A stretch of DNA of 12,426 nt, taken from contig DATAAN010000085.1 in the NCBI GenBank assembly GCA_036260105.1, positions 1-12,426 on the forward strand, written 5' to 3'. Both the position numbers and the translations under genes were made by a program. Numbering within the stretch: the stretch's first letter is position 1; each line of letters opens with the position of its first letter. This DNA comes from JAJCYE01 sp036260105. Lineage in GTDB: Bacteria; Actinomycetota; CADDZG01; JAHWKV01. This document shows, one piece after another, positions 5,714-10,974 of the stretch. The notes beneath the pieces are model-generated. The model made no database searches and was not told the origin of the DNA. It worked only from the letters and a program-made list of their open reading frames with translations.

Positions 5714-6183
5714 ACGCAGGGCTCCACAGGGTCCTTCCAGCTCAATGCCTTCAGGACCTCCTCCCCCGCGGGGTTGTCGCCGGTCACCAGGAACTGGGCC
5801 GTGTGGGCGTGGAGGCACTTGATCCGGTCGGGGCCGCCGCCCGGATGTGTCGCCGGCCCCAGCTCGTCGAGCTGGTCCCGCCGGCGCACATAAGCGCGGG
5901 TCGCCTCCGCCAGTGCGGCGTGAAGCTCCGGCTCTTCGGCCAGCCTGCGGTTCAGTGCGGCCATCCAGCCCGAGGACTCGAGACCGCCGATCTGCGACGA
6001 CAGCTTCCGGCAGCTGAGCCAGTAGAGCGTGGGAAAGGGGGTGCCGTCCCCCAGGCGGGGAAACGTCTCCAGCACCTGCGGCTTGCCGCAGGCGCATCTG
6101 CGGGCGACGCTCCACCTGCCCCTGGGCGGACGGCCAAGCTGAGCCGCTACGGAGGCCCGGTCCTGATCGGAAGTCGGGGTCAA
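5710..6183 (-). CDS. DUF501 family protein
   Basis: The 157-residue cytoplasmic protein belongs to DUF501, an actinobacterial family of unknown role usually lying between the FtsB-like gene and ppx. Family blocks are AAQLGRPPRG (13-22), RRCACGKP (28-35), DGTPFPTLYWLSC (46-58) and GGPDRIKCLHAHTAQFL (116-132). Cysteines 30, 32, 58, 123 and 156 with His125 and His127 look like a metal site, but this is inference. The start is TTG at 6183, the only start codon that keeps the family's N-terminus; no Shine-Dalgarno is visible. The stop shares ATGA with the Ppx/GppA start, so the pair is translationally coupled, in keeping with a linked function suggested by conserved neighbourhood. Confidence 0.9.
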   Translation of the reverse strand: MTPTSDQDRASVAAQLGRPPRGRWSVARRCACGKPQVLETFPRLGDGTPFPTLYWLSCRKLSSQIGGLESSGWMAALNRRLAEEPELHAALAEATRAYVRRRDQLDELGPATHPGGGPDRIKCLHAHTAQFLVTGDNPAGEEVLKALSWKDPVEPCV

Positions 6184-6204
6184 CGAGAAGAGGTGCCGGT
6201 CGAG

Positions 6205-6218
6205 CGGGCGGAAGCCCG
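6205..6218 (-). other. Small hairpin between the S1 and DUF501 genes
   Basis: A 5-bp stem (CGGGC/GCCCG) with a 4-base loop lies in the 55-base gap between these genes and abuts a palindrome CCGGCGCCGG (6216-6225). No T run follows. It could be an intercistronic RNA hairpin that stabilises or partly attenuates the transcript. Confidence 0.25.
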
Positions 6219-6238
6219 GCGCCGGATGTTGGTTTGGG

Positions 6239-6604
6239 CTACTGGCGCTTCGAGTCGCGCTGCCTTCTTACGTCGGCCAGGCGCTCCTGCGACTCGCGCA
6301 TGAATCGCTTGAGCTTGGCTTCGAACTCGGGATCCCTGCCGGACCTGGCGCGGGTGGACTGCTCTTCCCAGGAGGGGTCGGCCTGCTTGATCGACAGGTC
6401 GATCTTGCCGTCCTCCTTGATGGCGACAACTTTGACGTTGACCTTGTCGCCTTCCTTCAGGTGCTCCTTGATGTCCTTGACGTAGTTGCGGTCCACCTCC
6501 GAGATGTGGACCAGACCCGTTTCCCCGGCCCCTATCTGCACGAAGGCCCCAAAGTCCGCCAGCCGCGTGACCGTGCCTTCGACTATCGCTCCGACTTCTG
6601 CCAA
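6239..6604 (-). CDS. S1 RNA-binding domain protein (YabR/GSP13-like)
   Basis: One S1 OB-fold RNA-binding domain (about 4-75) is followed by a charged tail (76-121). GAIVEGTVTRLADFGAFVQI (5-24), TGLVHISEVDRNYVKDI (29-45) and GDKVNVKVVAI (52-62) closely match the YabR/YugI/CvfD group, small ribosome- or mRNA-associated proteins that act in translation or post-transcriptional control. In Bacillus yabR follows divIC; here the gene also follows the DivIC/FtsB-like gene. The tail is unusually rich in Arg, Lys and Glu and may extend RNA contacts. The start is TTG at 6604, with GGGGGG at 6609-6614 as an atypical, close ribosome binding site. The 137-base leader region is AT-rich and structured, with its own candidate promoter, so expression may be separate from eno-ftsB. 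Confidence 0.9.
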   Translation of the reverse strand: MAEVGAIVEGTVTRLADFGAFVQIGAGETGLVHISEVDRNYVKDIKEHLKEGDKVNVKVVAIKEDGKIDLSIKQADPSWEEQSTRARSGRDPEFEAKLKRFMRESQERLADVRRQRDSKRQ

Positions 6605-6615
6605 TCAACCCCCCA

Positions 6616-6656
6616 GATTAGAAAACAGATGAATGAAACTCTCCCCTCATCTAATC
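6616..6656 (-). promoter_or_regulatory. Structured leader before the S1-domain gene
   Basis: On the minus strand GATT (6653-6656) pairs with AATC (6616-6619), and AGATGA (6647-6652) pairs with TCATCT (6627-6632). These stack into a 10-bp stem with a 7-base bulge on the 3' side and a 14-base loop containing GGGGAGAG. The stem ends one base before the G-run ribosome binding site of the S1 gene. Feedback control by the S1 protein is possible but is inference. Confidence 0.4.
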
Positions 6657-6684
6657 GTACTCCGATCAGAGTGCTCCGGTACAA
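6654..6684 (-). promoter_or_regulatory. Candidate promoter of the S1-DUF501-ppx-ABC operon
   Basis: TTGTAC (6679-6684) and TACGAT (6654-6659) on the minus strand form a -35/-10 pair with a longish 19-base spacer inside the AT-richer gap after the FtsB-like gene. The start site would be near 6647, giving a leader of about 43 bases. Two similar decamers (6657-6666, 6671-6680) occupy the same interval and could be a regulator site. Confidence 0.3.
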
Positions 6685-6700
6685 AAGAAAGTGGTGGTCC

Positions 6701-6720
6701 GGCGCAGCGTCGAGCTGCCT
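6701..6720 (-). terminator. Weak terminator-like hairpin after the FtsB-like gene
   Basis: A GCAGC/GCTGC stem (6704-6708 with 6714-6718, 5-base loop), extendable across a bulge to GGC/GCC, lies about 25 bases past the stop. The T-rich CTTTCTTTT follows only about 13 bases downstream on the minus strand, too far for a standard intrinsic terminator. Confidence 0.2.
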
Positions 6721-6741
6721 CGCACAGTGCGGCTGGAGAGG

Positions 6742-7122
6742 TCAGTCCTTGCCCAGCAGGTCCTTCACCCAGGCGGCGGCACGCTCCCGCAAACCCGCAG
6801 GCTCGGGCTCCGACACCGCTACCGGCCGGAGCGGCGCGGGCGCCGGGACGATGACGTAGGAGGTCTCCCCCGGCCGGACGACCCCCAGCTGCTCGCGCGC
6901 CAGCTTCTCCATGTAGGCGACGTCGCTCAAGCGGTTGAGCCGCCCGGTCAGCTCGGCGTTTCTCTTCTCGAGCCGGGCGATCTCCGCCTCCACCTCCGTT
7001 ACCTGCCGGCGCTGCTCGAATGCCTGGCGGGCGGGCGCAACTCCTGTAAGCGCTAGTGCGCCGACCACCAGCCCCAGCGCCCCCATCCGGAAGCGGGCCT
7101 TCAGATGCTTTGGCGGCGCCAT
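6742..7122 (-). CDS. FtsB/DivIC-family septum formation protein
   Basis: The 126-residue bitopic membrane protein belongs to the septum-formation-initiator family (FtsB/DivIC), which bridges FtsL and FtsQ/DivIB in the divisome. It has a short cytoplasmic N-terminus (1-12), one membrane segment (about 13-30), a coiled coil (about 33-65, heptads across VEAEIARLEKRNAELTGRL) and the family block YMEKLAREQLGVVRPGETSY (70-89). A Pro-rich extracytoplasmic tail ends in an amphipathic stretch (110-126). The start is ATG at 7122, with GAGG (7133-7136) ten bases upstream inside eno. The gene overlaps the eno 3' end by 22 bases. This position, directly after eno, is the standard actinobacterial one. The GC-rich gap after it holds only a weak hairpin. 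Confidence 0.9.
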   Translation of the reverse strand: MAPPKHLKARFRMGALGLVVGALALTGVAPARQAFEQRRQVTEVEAEIARLEKRNAELTGRLNRLSDVAYMEKLAREQLGVVRPGETSYVIVPAPAPLRPVAVSEPEPAGLRERAAAWVKDLLGKD

Positions 7123-8393
7123 CGCGGAAATGCCTCGGATCCGGCGTAGCGGGCATCTTCACCCAGCTTCTCCTCGATGCGGAGCAGCTGGTTGTACTTC
7201 GCCACCCGGTCGGAGCGGGCCGGAGCGCCGGTCTTGATCTGCCCCACCCCCCACGCCACGGCCAGATCTGCGATCGTCGAGTCCTCGGTCTCACCGGAGC
7301 GGTGGCTGAGCATGGAGTAGTAGCCGTTGCGGGCGCCGAGCCTGACGGTGTGCGCGGTCTCGGTAAGGGTGCCGATCTGGTTCACCTTGATGAGGATGGC
7401 GTTGGCGGCCTTGCGCTCGATGCCTAGAAGCACCTTCTCGAAGTTCGTTACGAACAGGTCGTCGCCGACGAGCTGTACCCGGTCGCCGAGCGCCGCCGTG
7501 ATCCGCTGCCAGCCCTCCCAATCCTCCTCGTCCATGGGGTCCTCAATGCTGACGATGGGGTACTTGTCCACCCAGCCCTCCATCAGGTCGACCATCTGAC
7601 CGGCCTCCAGCTCCCGGCCCTCGCCGGTCAGGTGGTACCGGCCTTCCCTGAAGACCTCTGATGCGGCGACGTCCATGGCGAGGGCGACCTCCTCGCCCGG
7701 GGTGTACCCGGCCCCCTCGATCGCCTGCACGAGAAGCTCGATCGCCTCCTCGTTGCTCCCGAGGTTCGGGGCGAACCCGCCCTCGTCTCCTATGCCGGTG
7801 GACAGCTCATTGGTCAGCAGTACCTTCTTCAGCACCTGGTAGACCTCGGCCCCCATGCGCAGCGCCTCGGCGAAGGAGGCGGCGCCGTGCGGCACGATCA
7901 TGAACTCCTGGATGTCGACGTTGTTGTCGGCGTGCGCGCCGCCGTTCAGGACGTTCATGAGCGGTACGGGCAGCAGGTTGGCGTCGGCCCCGCCGAGATA
8001 GCGGAACAGAGGAAGGCCCAGCTCGTCGGCCGCGGCGTGGGCGACCGCCATGGAGAGCGCCGTAGTCGCGTTCGCACCGACCTTTGACTTGTTGTCCGTC
8101 CCGTCAAGCTCCGCCATCAGGCGGTCGATTCCCCGCTGCTCGGTCACCTCCTTGCCGGCGATGGCGGGCGCGAGCACGGTGTTCAGGGCATCGACCGCCT
8201 TGACGACTCCCTTGCCGCCGAACCGGTCCCCGCCGTCGCGGAGCTCGACCGCCTCGAACTTGCCGGTCGATGCGCCGGAGGGCGCCGCGGCTCGTCCCCA
8301 GCCTCCCATAGCGGTGAAGACCTCGGCCTCCACGGTGGGATTTCCTCGGCTGTCGAGGATCTCGCGTCCGGTTACTGCATCAATCATCGCCAC
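7101..8393 (-). CDS. eno: Enolase (phosphopyruvate hydratase)
   Basis: Enolase converts 2-phosphoglycerate to phosphoenolpyruvate in glycolysis and also takes part in the RNA degradosome of some bacteria. The 430-residue length is normal. Catalytic and Mg residues can be placed: Glu163 (IQEFMI), Glu204 (GDEGGFAPN), metal ligands Asp241, Glu284 (SIEDP) and Asp311 (VGDDLF), Lys336 (KVNQIGT), His364-Arg365 (SHRSGETEDS) and Lys387 (KTGAP). The helix after GANA reads TTALSMAVAHA where ILGVSLA is usual. The C-terminus ends in a short basic extension (RWRRQSI) whose codons overlap the start of the FtsB-like gene by 22 bases. The start is GTG at 8393, chosen because AAAGGAG (8401-8407) lies seven bases upstream; an ATG two codons later is possible but worse spaced. 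Confidence 0.98.
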   Translation of the reverse strand: MAMIDAVTGREILDSRGNPTVEAEVFTAMGGWGRAAAPSGASTGKFEAVELRDGGDRFGGKGVVKAVDALNTVLAPAIAGKEVTEQRGIDRLMAELDGTDNKSKVGANATTALSMAVAHAAADELGLPLFRYLGGADANLLPVPLMNVLNGGAHADNNVDIQEFMIVPHGAASFAEALRMGAEVYQVLKKVLLTNELSTGIGDEGGFAPNLGSNEEAIELLVQAIEGAGYTPGEEVALAMDVAASEVFREGRYHLTGEGRELEAGQMVDLMEGWVDKYPIVSIEDPMDEEDWEGWQRITAALGDRVQLVGDDLFVTNFEKVLLGIERKAANAILIKVNQIGTLTETAHTVRLGARNGYYSMLSHRSGETEDSTIADLAVAWGVGQIKTGAPARSDRVAKYNQLLRIEEKLGEDARYAGSEAFPRWRRQSI

Positions 8394-8400
8394 AACATAA

Positions 8401-8407
8401 CTCCTTT
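8401..8407 (-). promoter_or_regulatory. Ribosome binding site of enolase
   Basis: AAAGGAG on the minus strand lies seven bases before GTG 8393, the strongest Shine-Dalgarno in the window, matching the expected high expression of enolase. It favours the GTG over the ATG at 8387. Confidence 0.8.
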
Positions 8408-8521
8408 AACATTGCGTCAGCCGCATTCGAGTTCGAGCTTCCCCGGCATGGCGCGGCACGGGAACGGTTCGGCAGGCTGCTGCGCCGGTGCGGCGCTCCT
8501 AGGCGGTGGGACCAGGAAAGC

Positions 8522-8552
8522 ATGCTAGTCCATCACCGATAGTTCTTGTTAA
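8522..8552 (-). promoter_or_regulatory. Weak promoter-like pair upstream of enolase
   Basis: TTAACA (8547-8552) and TAGCAT (8522-8527) on the minus strand are separated by 19 bases. Both elements are fair matches, but the spacer is long and the leader would be about 120 bases. The remainder of 8408-8655 shows no other feature I can support. Confidence 0.22.
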
Positions 8553-8649
8553 GGCGGGATCCACCAGGGCGGGTCGCCAACGTTGCCGCAGTCCAACCGG
8601 GGCTGAGTCGTCACGTCGAGGCGTGCAGGCACCTGTCAGGGGTCGGAAG

Positions 8650-8655
8650 TATGCT
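8650..8655 (+). promoter_or_regulatory. Candidate -10 element for a leaderless zinc-ribbon transcript
   Basis: TATGCT matches the actinobacterial TANNNT -10 pattern and lies six bases before the ATG at 8662, so transcription could start at that ATG. No convincing -35 element is seen. Confidence 0.22.
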
Positions 8656-8826
8656 ATGCACATGGCCGAGCCCGATTACCTGATATGCCGGCAGTGCGAG
8701 ACGCCGACCCACCAGTTCGAGTACGTCGACGGAGAGCTGGCCACGGTTCTCTGCAGTGCCTGCGGGGCGGATGACCCCTCAGACTTCGCTAGCCCGGAAA
8801 GTCCGGAGAACTCCTCCGGGGGATAG
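8656..8826 (+). CDS. Small zinc-ribbon protein
   Basis: This is the only plus-strand gene. The 56-residue protein has two CxxC knuckles, Cys11/Cys14 (CRQC) and Cys33/Cys36 (CSAC), 18 residues apart around a short beta hairpin (HQFEYVDGELATVL). This is a classic rubredoxin-like zinc ribbon. ACGADDP after the second knuckle, followed by an acidic, disordered tail, resembles a family of tiny zinc-ribbon proteins of unknown function in several phyla. It has no signal or membrane segment, so it is cytoplasmic. GGAAG (8645-8649) lies six bases before ATG 8656; ATG 8662 (54 residues) is an alternative, suited to a leaderless transcript. Divergent from eno and convergent with the acidic HLADD protein gene 24 bases away. 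Confidence 0.8.
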   Translation: MHMAEPDYLICRQCETPTHQFEYVDGELATVLCSACGADDPSDFASPESPENSSGG

Positions 8827-8839
8827 GCCCGCAGGGGGT

Positions 8840-8857
8840 CGGCTCGGCCGCTAGCCG
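8840..8857. terminator. Possible bidirectional hairpin between convergent genes
   Basis: CGGCT and AGCCG form a 5-bp stem with an 8-base loop in the junction between the convergent zinc-ribbon and acidic-protein genes. A second, stronger stem, CCGGAG/CTCCGG (8803-8808 with 8814-8819), overlaps the end of the zinc-ribbon gene. Neither has a T run; such GC-rich, U-less hairpins are often proposed as terminators in actinobacteria. Confidence 0.25.
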
Positions 8858-9105
8858 GGCGGAGCCAGAGAGTGCCCCCAGTCCGCCAAACCTGAAGGCT
8901 CGTCATCCTGACCGGTAGCCTGTGCGAGGTCTCCGGATTTGACTCCGAGGTCGTCGGCCAGGTGCTCGGTCTGTTCCTCGTCCGAGAGCGGCGTGGCCTT
9001 GCCTGTCAGGCGCGAGGTCAGGGGTTCGGAGGCGGGACCGGCGTCGTCCGCCAGATGTCCGTCCACGTCGGGGTCCGGGCCGGTGAGGAACTCGCCTTTC
9101 GCCAT
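8851..9105 (-). CDS. Small acidic protein with repeated HLADD motif
   Basis: I do not recognise this 84-residue protein. It is strongly acidic (18 Asp/Glu against 4 Lys/Arg), has no cysteine, signal peptide or membrane segment, and looks mostly disordered. A pentapeptide HLADD occurs twice (17-21 and 48-52), each followed by one residue and Gly, with SDEEQTE before the second copy. A looser echo, SGLADWG, lies near the C-terminus. Third codon positions are mostly G or C, as in neighbouring genes, which supports real coding. The ATG at 9105 has no clear Shine-Dalgarno. It follows mazG by 30 bases on the same strand and may be the last gene of the mfd-foldase-mazG group. It could be a spurious frame; the duplicated motif and codon bias argue against that. 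Confidence 0.5.
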   Translation of the reverse strand: MAKGEFLTGPDPDVDGHLADDAGPASEPLTSRLTGKATPLSDEEQTEHLADDLGVKSGDLAQATGQDDEPSGLADWGHSLAPPG

Positions 9106-9135
9106 ACCGACGGATCTACCCGGTGCGGGCGGCCG

Positions 9136-9831
9136 CTACTCCGGCTTCTCGGCTTGCTCCATAAGCCCGTTGGCGGTTCGCCTGAGCGCCCCCTCCGGAT
9201 CGATGCCGGACTCTCCGGCGAGCGCTACCACCTGCAACAGCAGCTCCCCGATCGATTCCTCGCTGGGAGTGCGCCCGGCGACCGCCGCCAGATGCGCCAG
9301 CCGCTCCGGGGAAGCCTCGTACCGGTGGCCGACCCCCGACACGCGTCGAAGCACCTTGTGGGCATGAATCAGCGCCGGAAGGCCCTTCGGAAGGCCCTCG
9401 CTTAACGTCGTCCTGCCTTTTTGCGCCTTCTTCAGGGTCTCCCAGTTGGCGACGACGTCGGCAGCCCCGCGTACCTCGACCTCCCCGAAGACATGCGGGT
9501 GCCGATCGATGAGCTTGCGAACCAGGCCGTCCACCACGTCGCCGATCTCGAAGTGGCCGGACTCGGCGGCAATCTCGGCGTGGAAGATGACCTGCAGCAT
9601 CAGGTCACCCAGCTCCTCCTCGAGGTCGTGCATGTTTCCGGAGTCGATGGCGTCCAGCGTCTCGTGGGCCTCCTCCAACAGATGGACGGCGAGCGACTGG
9701 TGAGTCTGCTCGGCGTCCCAGGGGCACCCGCCCGGAGCGCGCAGCCGCGCCATCACGGCGACCAGCCGCTCGAATGAGGGACCTGCGCGTTCGGCGGCCC
9801 CGGTGAGCGGGGCTTCCAGGGCTTCAGGCAA
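9136..9831 (-). CDS. mazG: MazG nucleoside triphosphate pyrophosphohydrolase
   Basis: MazG hydrolyses (d)NTPs to monophosphate and pyrophosphate, clearing aberrant nucleotides, and in E. coli it moderates ppGpp. The 231 residues show the all-alpha MazG fold: FERLVAVMARLRAPGGCPWD (20-39) with QTH (42-44), the metal-binding EExxE (53-57) and ExxD (73-76) motifs, and KLIDRHPHVFGE (106-117). A second, degenerate MazG half occupies the C-terminus (about 150-225), slightly shorter than in E. coli. The start is TTG at 9831, the first start codon after the in-frame TAA of the foldase gene; ATG 9753 would cut away the first helix. No Shine-Dalgarno is seen and the gap is six bases, so reinitiation is likely. 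Leu143 is encoded by TTA, the only UUA codon in the window. Confidence 0.93.
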   Translation of the reverse strand: MPEALEAPLTGAAERAGPSFERLVAVMARLRAPGGCPWDAEQTHQSLAVHLLEEAHETLDAIDSGNMHDLEEELGDLMLQVIFHAEIAAESGHFEIGDVVDGLVRKLIDRHPHVFGEVEVRGAADVVANWETLKKAQKGRTTLSEGLPKGLPALIHAHKVLRRVSGVGHRYEASPERLAHLAAVAGRTPSEESIGELLLQVVALAGESGIDPEGALRRTANGLMEQAEKPE

Positions 9832-9837
9832 TGCGGA

Positions 9838-10974
9838 TTAGGGGGCGGGAGCCGGGGGAGCTTCGGCTGCAGGAGGGGGCGGGGCGGCCGGAGGCTGAGC
9901 CTGACGGGCCCTGTCCTGCGCTTCCTTTGCCGACCGGGGGATCACGGACTGGGAGATCACGTCGAACACGCCGAGCTTGGGGTTGACCTTGACCTGCGCT
10001 CCCTTGACTGCGTCGATGAGCCACTCCTCGAAGGCGGCGTTTGCCTTCTGGGTCTGGAGTGTCTCGGCGATCCGCTCTCTCGCCTGGTCGAACGGCTGGC
10101 CGACGGCCAGCAGCTTGATGACGTGGAAGCCGAACGGGGTCTGCACCGGCTCCGAGATGTCGCCGACCTGGAACATGCCGAATGCCGCCTGCTCGAGCTC
10201 CGGCACCACGTCTCCCCGGGATATGAACTCGAGCTCGCCACCCTGGTCCTTCGTCGCGGTGTCCACCGAGAACTCCCTCGCCAGGGCGGCGAAGTCCTCG
10301 CCCTCGCGGGCTCGGGCCGTGATGTCGGTGGCCCTCTCCTTGTCGGCCGGGCTGGCGTTGCAGCGGCGGTTGGCCTCGTCGAAGTTGCCGCAGACGACGA
10401 TGTGCGCGATCTTCACCTGCTCGTCGAACTGCGACTTGTTCAGGTCGTAGTACTGCTGGATCTCCGCCTCGGTGGCCCTGGCGTTGCGTCCGACGGTCTC
10501 CCGGACGCGTGCCAGCACGCTGTCGTTCTCCAGGAAGCCGCGCAGTTCCTGCTCGGTGAGACCATCCCGCTTGAGCGCATCCCGGAAAGCCTTCTCGCTC
10601 TCGAACCCCGACTTCACGCTCTCCAGGCGGGCGTCCACGTCCGACGGGTCGGTCGTGATCTTCATGCGCCGGGCCATCTGGAGCCCGACCTCCCGCCGGA
10701 TCAGCTCGCTGAGGATCTCCCTTTGTGCGTCCAGGCGGTTCGCCGCACCCTGGGGTCCTTTGAAGACTGAGGCGTTCGCCGGATCGTTCACGGCGGAGCT
10801 CAACTGACTGTTGATGCGGCTCTCGGCGATCTTCTGGCAGTTGATTGCCCCGCACACAACGGCGGCGGTGGGCGCGAAGTAGCTGCCCTGCTCGTCGATG
10901 GTGGTTTCGCCGCCGCAGGCGCCGAGGAGAAGAGCTGCCGCTAGGAGTACAGAGAGGTGAAGTCTGGATCTCAC
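9838..10974 (-). CDS. SurA/PrsA-like parvulin foldase lipoprotein
   Basis: This is an exported lipoprotein expected to chaperone and isomerise proteins outside the membrane. The 378 residues comprise a lipoprotein signal with lipobox LGAC (17-20, lipidated Cys20), a SurA_N-like helical domain (about 45-165) and a parvulin (PpiC) rotamase domain (about 186-290). The rotamase has both conserved histidines: His191 in the first strand (KIAHIVV) and His284 in the last (FGFHVIKL), plus the GGELEFISRGDVVPELEQAAF block. A helical return segment (293-325) and a Pro/Ala-rich tail (360-378) follow. Two extra cysteine pairs, C41/C46 and C195/C205, both begin VVCG and could form disulfides. The start is GTG at 10974, sharing GTGA with the mfd stop. 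In mycobacteria this locus lacks such a gene; in Firmicutes a PrsA-like gene may follow mfd. Confidence 0.92.
   Translation of the reverse strand: MRSRLHLSVLLAAALLLGACGGETTIDEQGSYFAPTAAVVCGAINCQKIAESRINSQLSSAVNDPANASVFKGPQGAANRLDAQREILSELIRREVGLQMARRMKITTDPSDVDARLESVKSGFESEKAFRDALKRDGLTEQELRGFLENDSVLARVRETVGRNARATEAEIQQYYDLNKSQFDEQVKIAHIVVCGNFDEANRRCNASPADKERATDITARAREGEDFAALAREFSVDTATKDQGGELEFISRGDVVPELEQAAFGMFQVGDISEPVQTPFGFHVIKLLAVGQPFDQARERIAETLQTQKANAAFEEWLIDAVKGAQVKVNPKLGVFDVISQSVIPRSAKEAQDRARQAQPPAAPPPPAAEAPPAPAP

Noticed and set aside
4248..5893. Long plus-strand open frames opposite the ABC ATPase and Ppx/GppA genes
   Set aside because: Both opposite genes have complete family motifs; the plus-strand products are compositionally shadow-like.
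6618..6650. Ten-codon leader peptide (MRGEFHSSVF) before the S1 gene
   Set aside because: There is no ribosome binding site, and the best promoter would start transcription inside or after its ATG.
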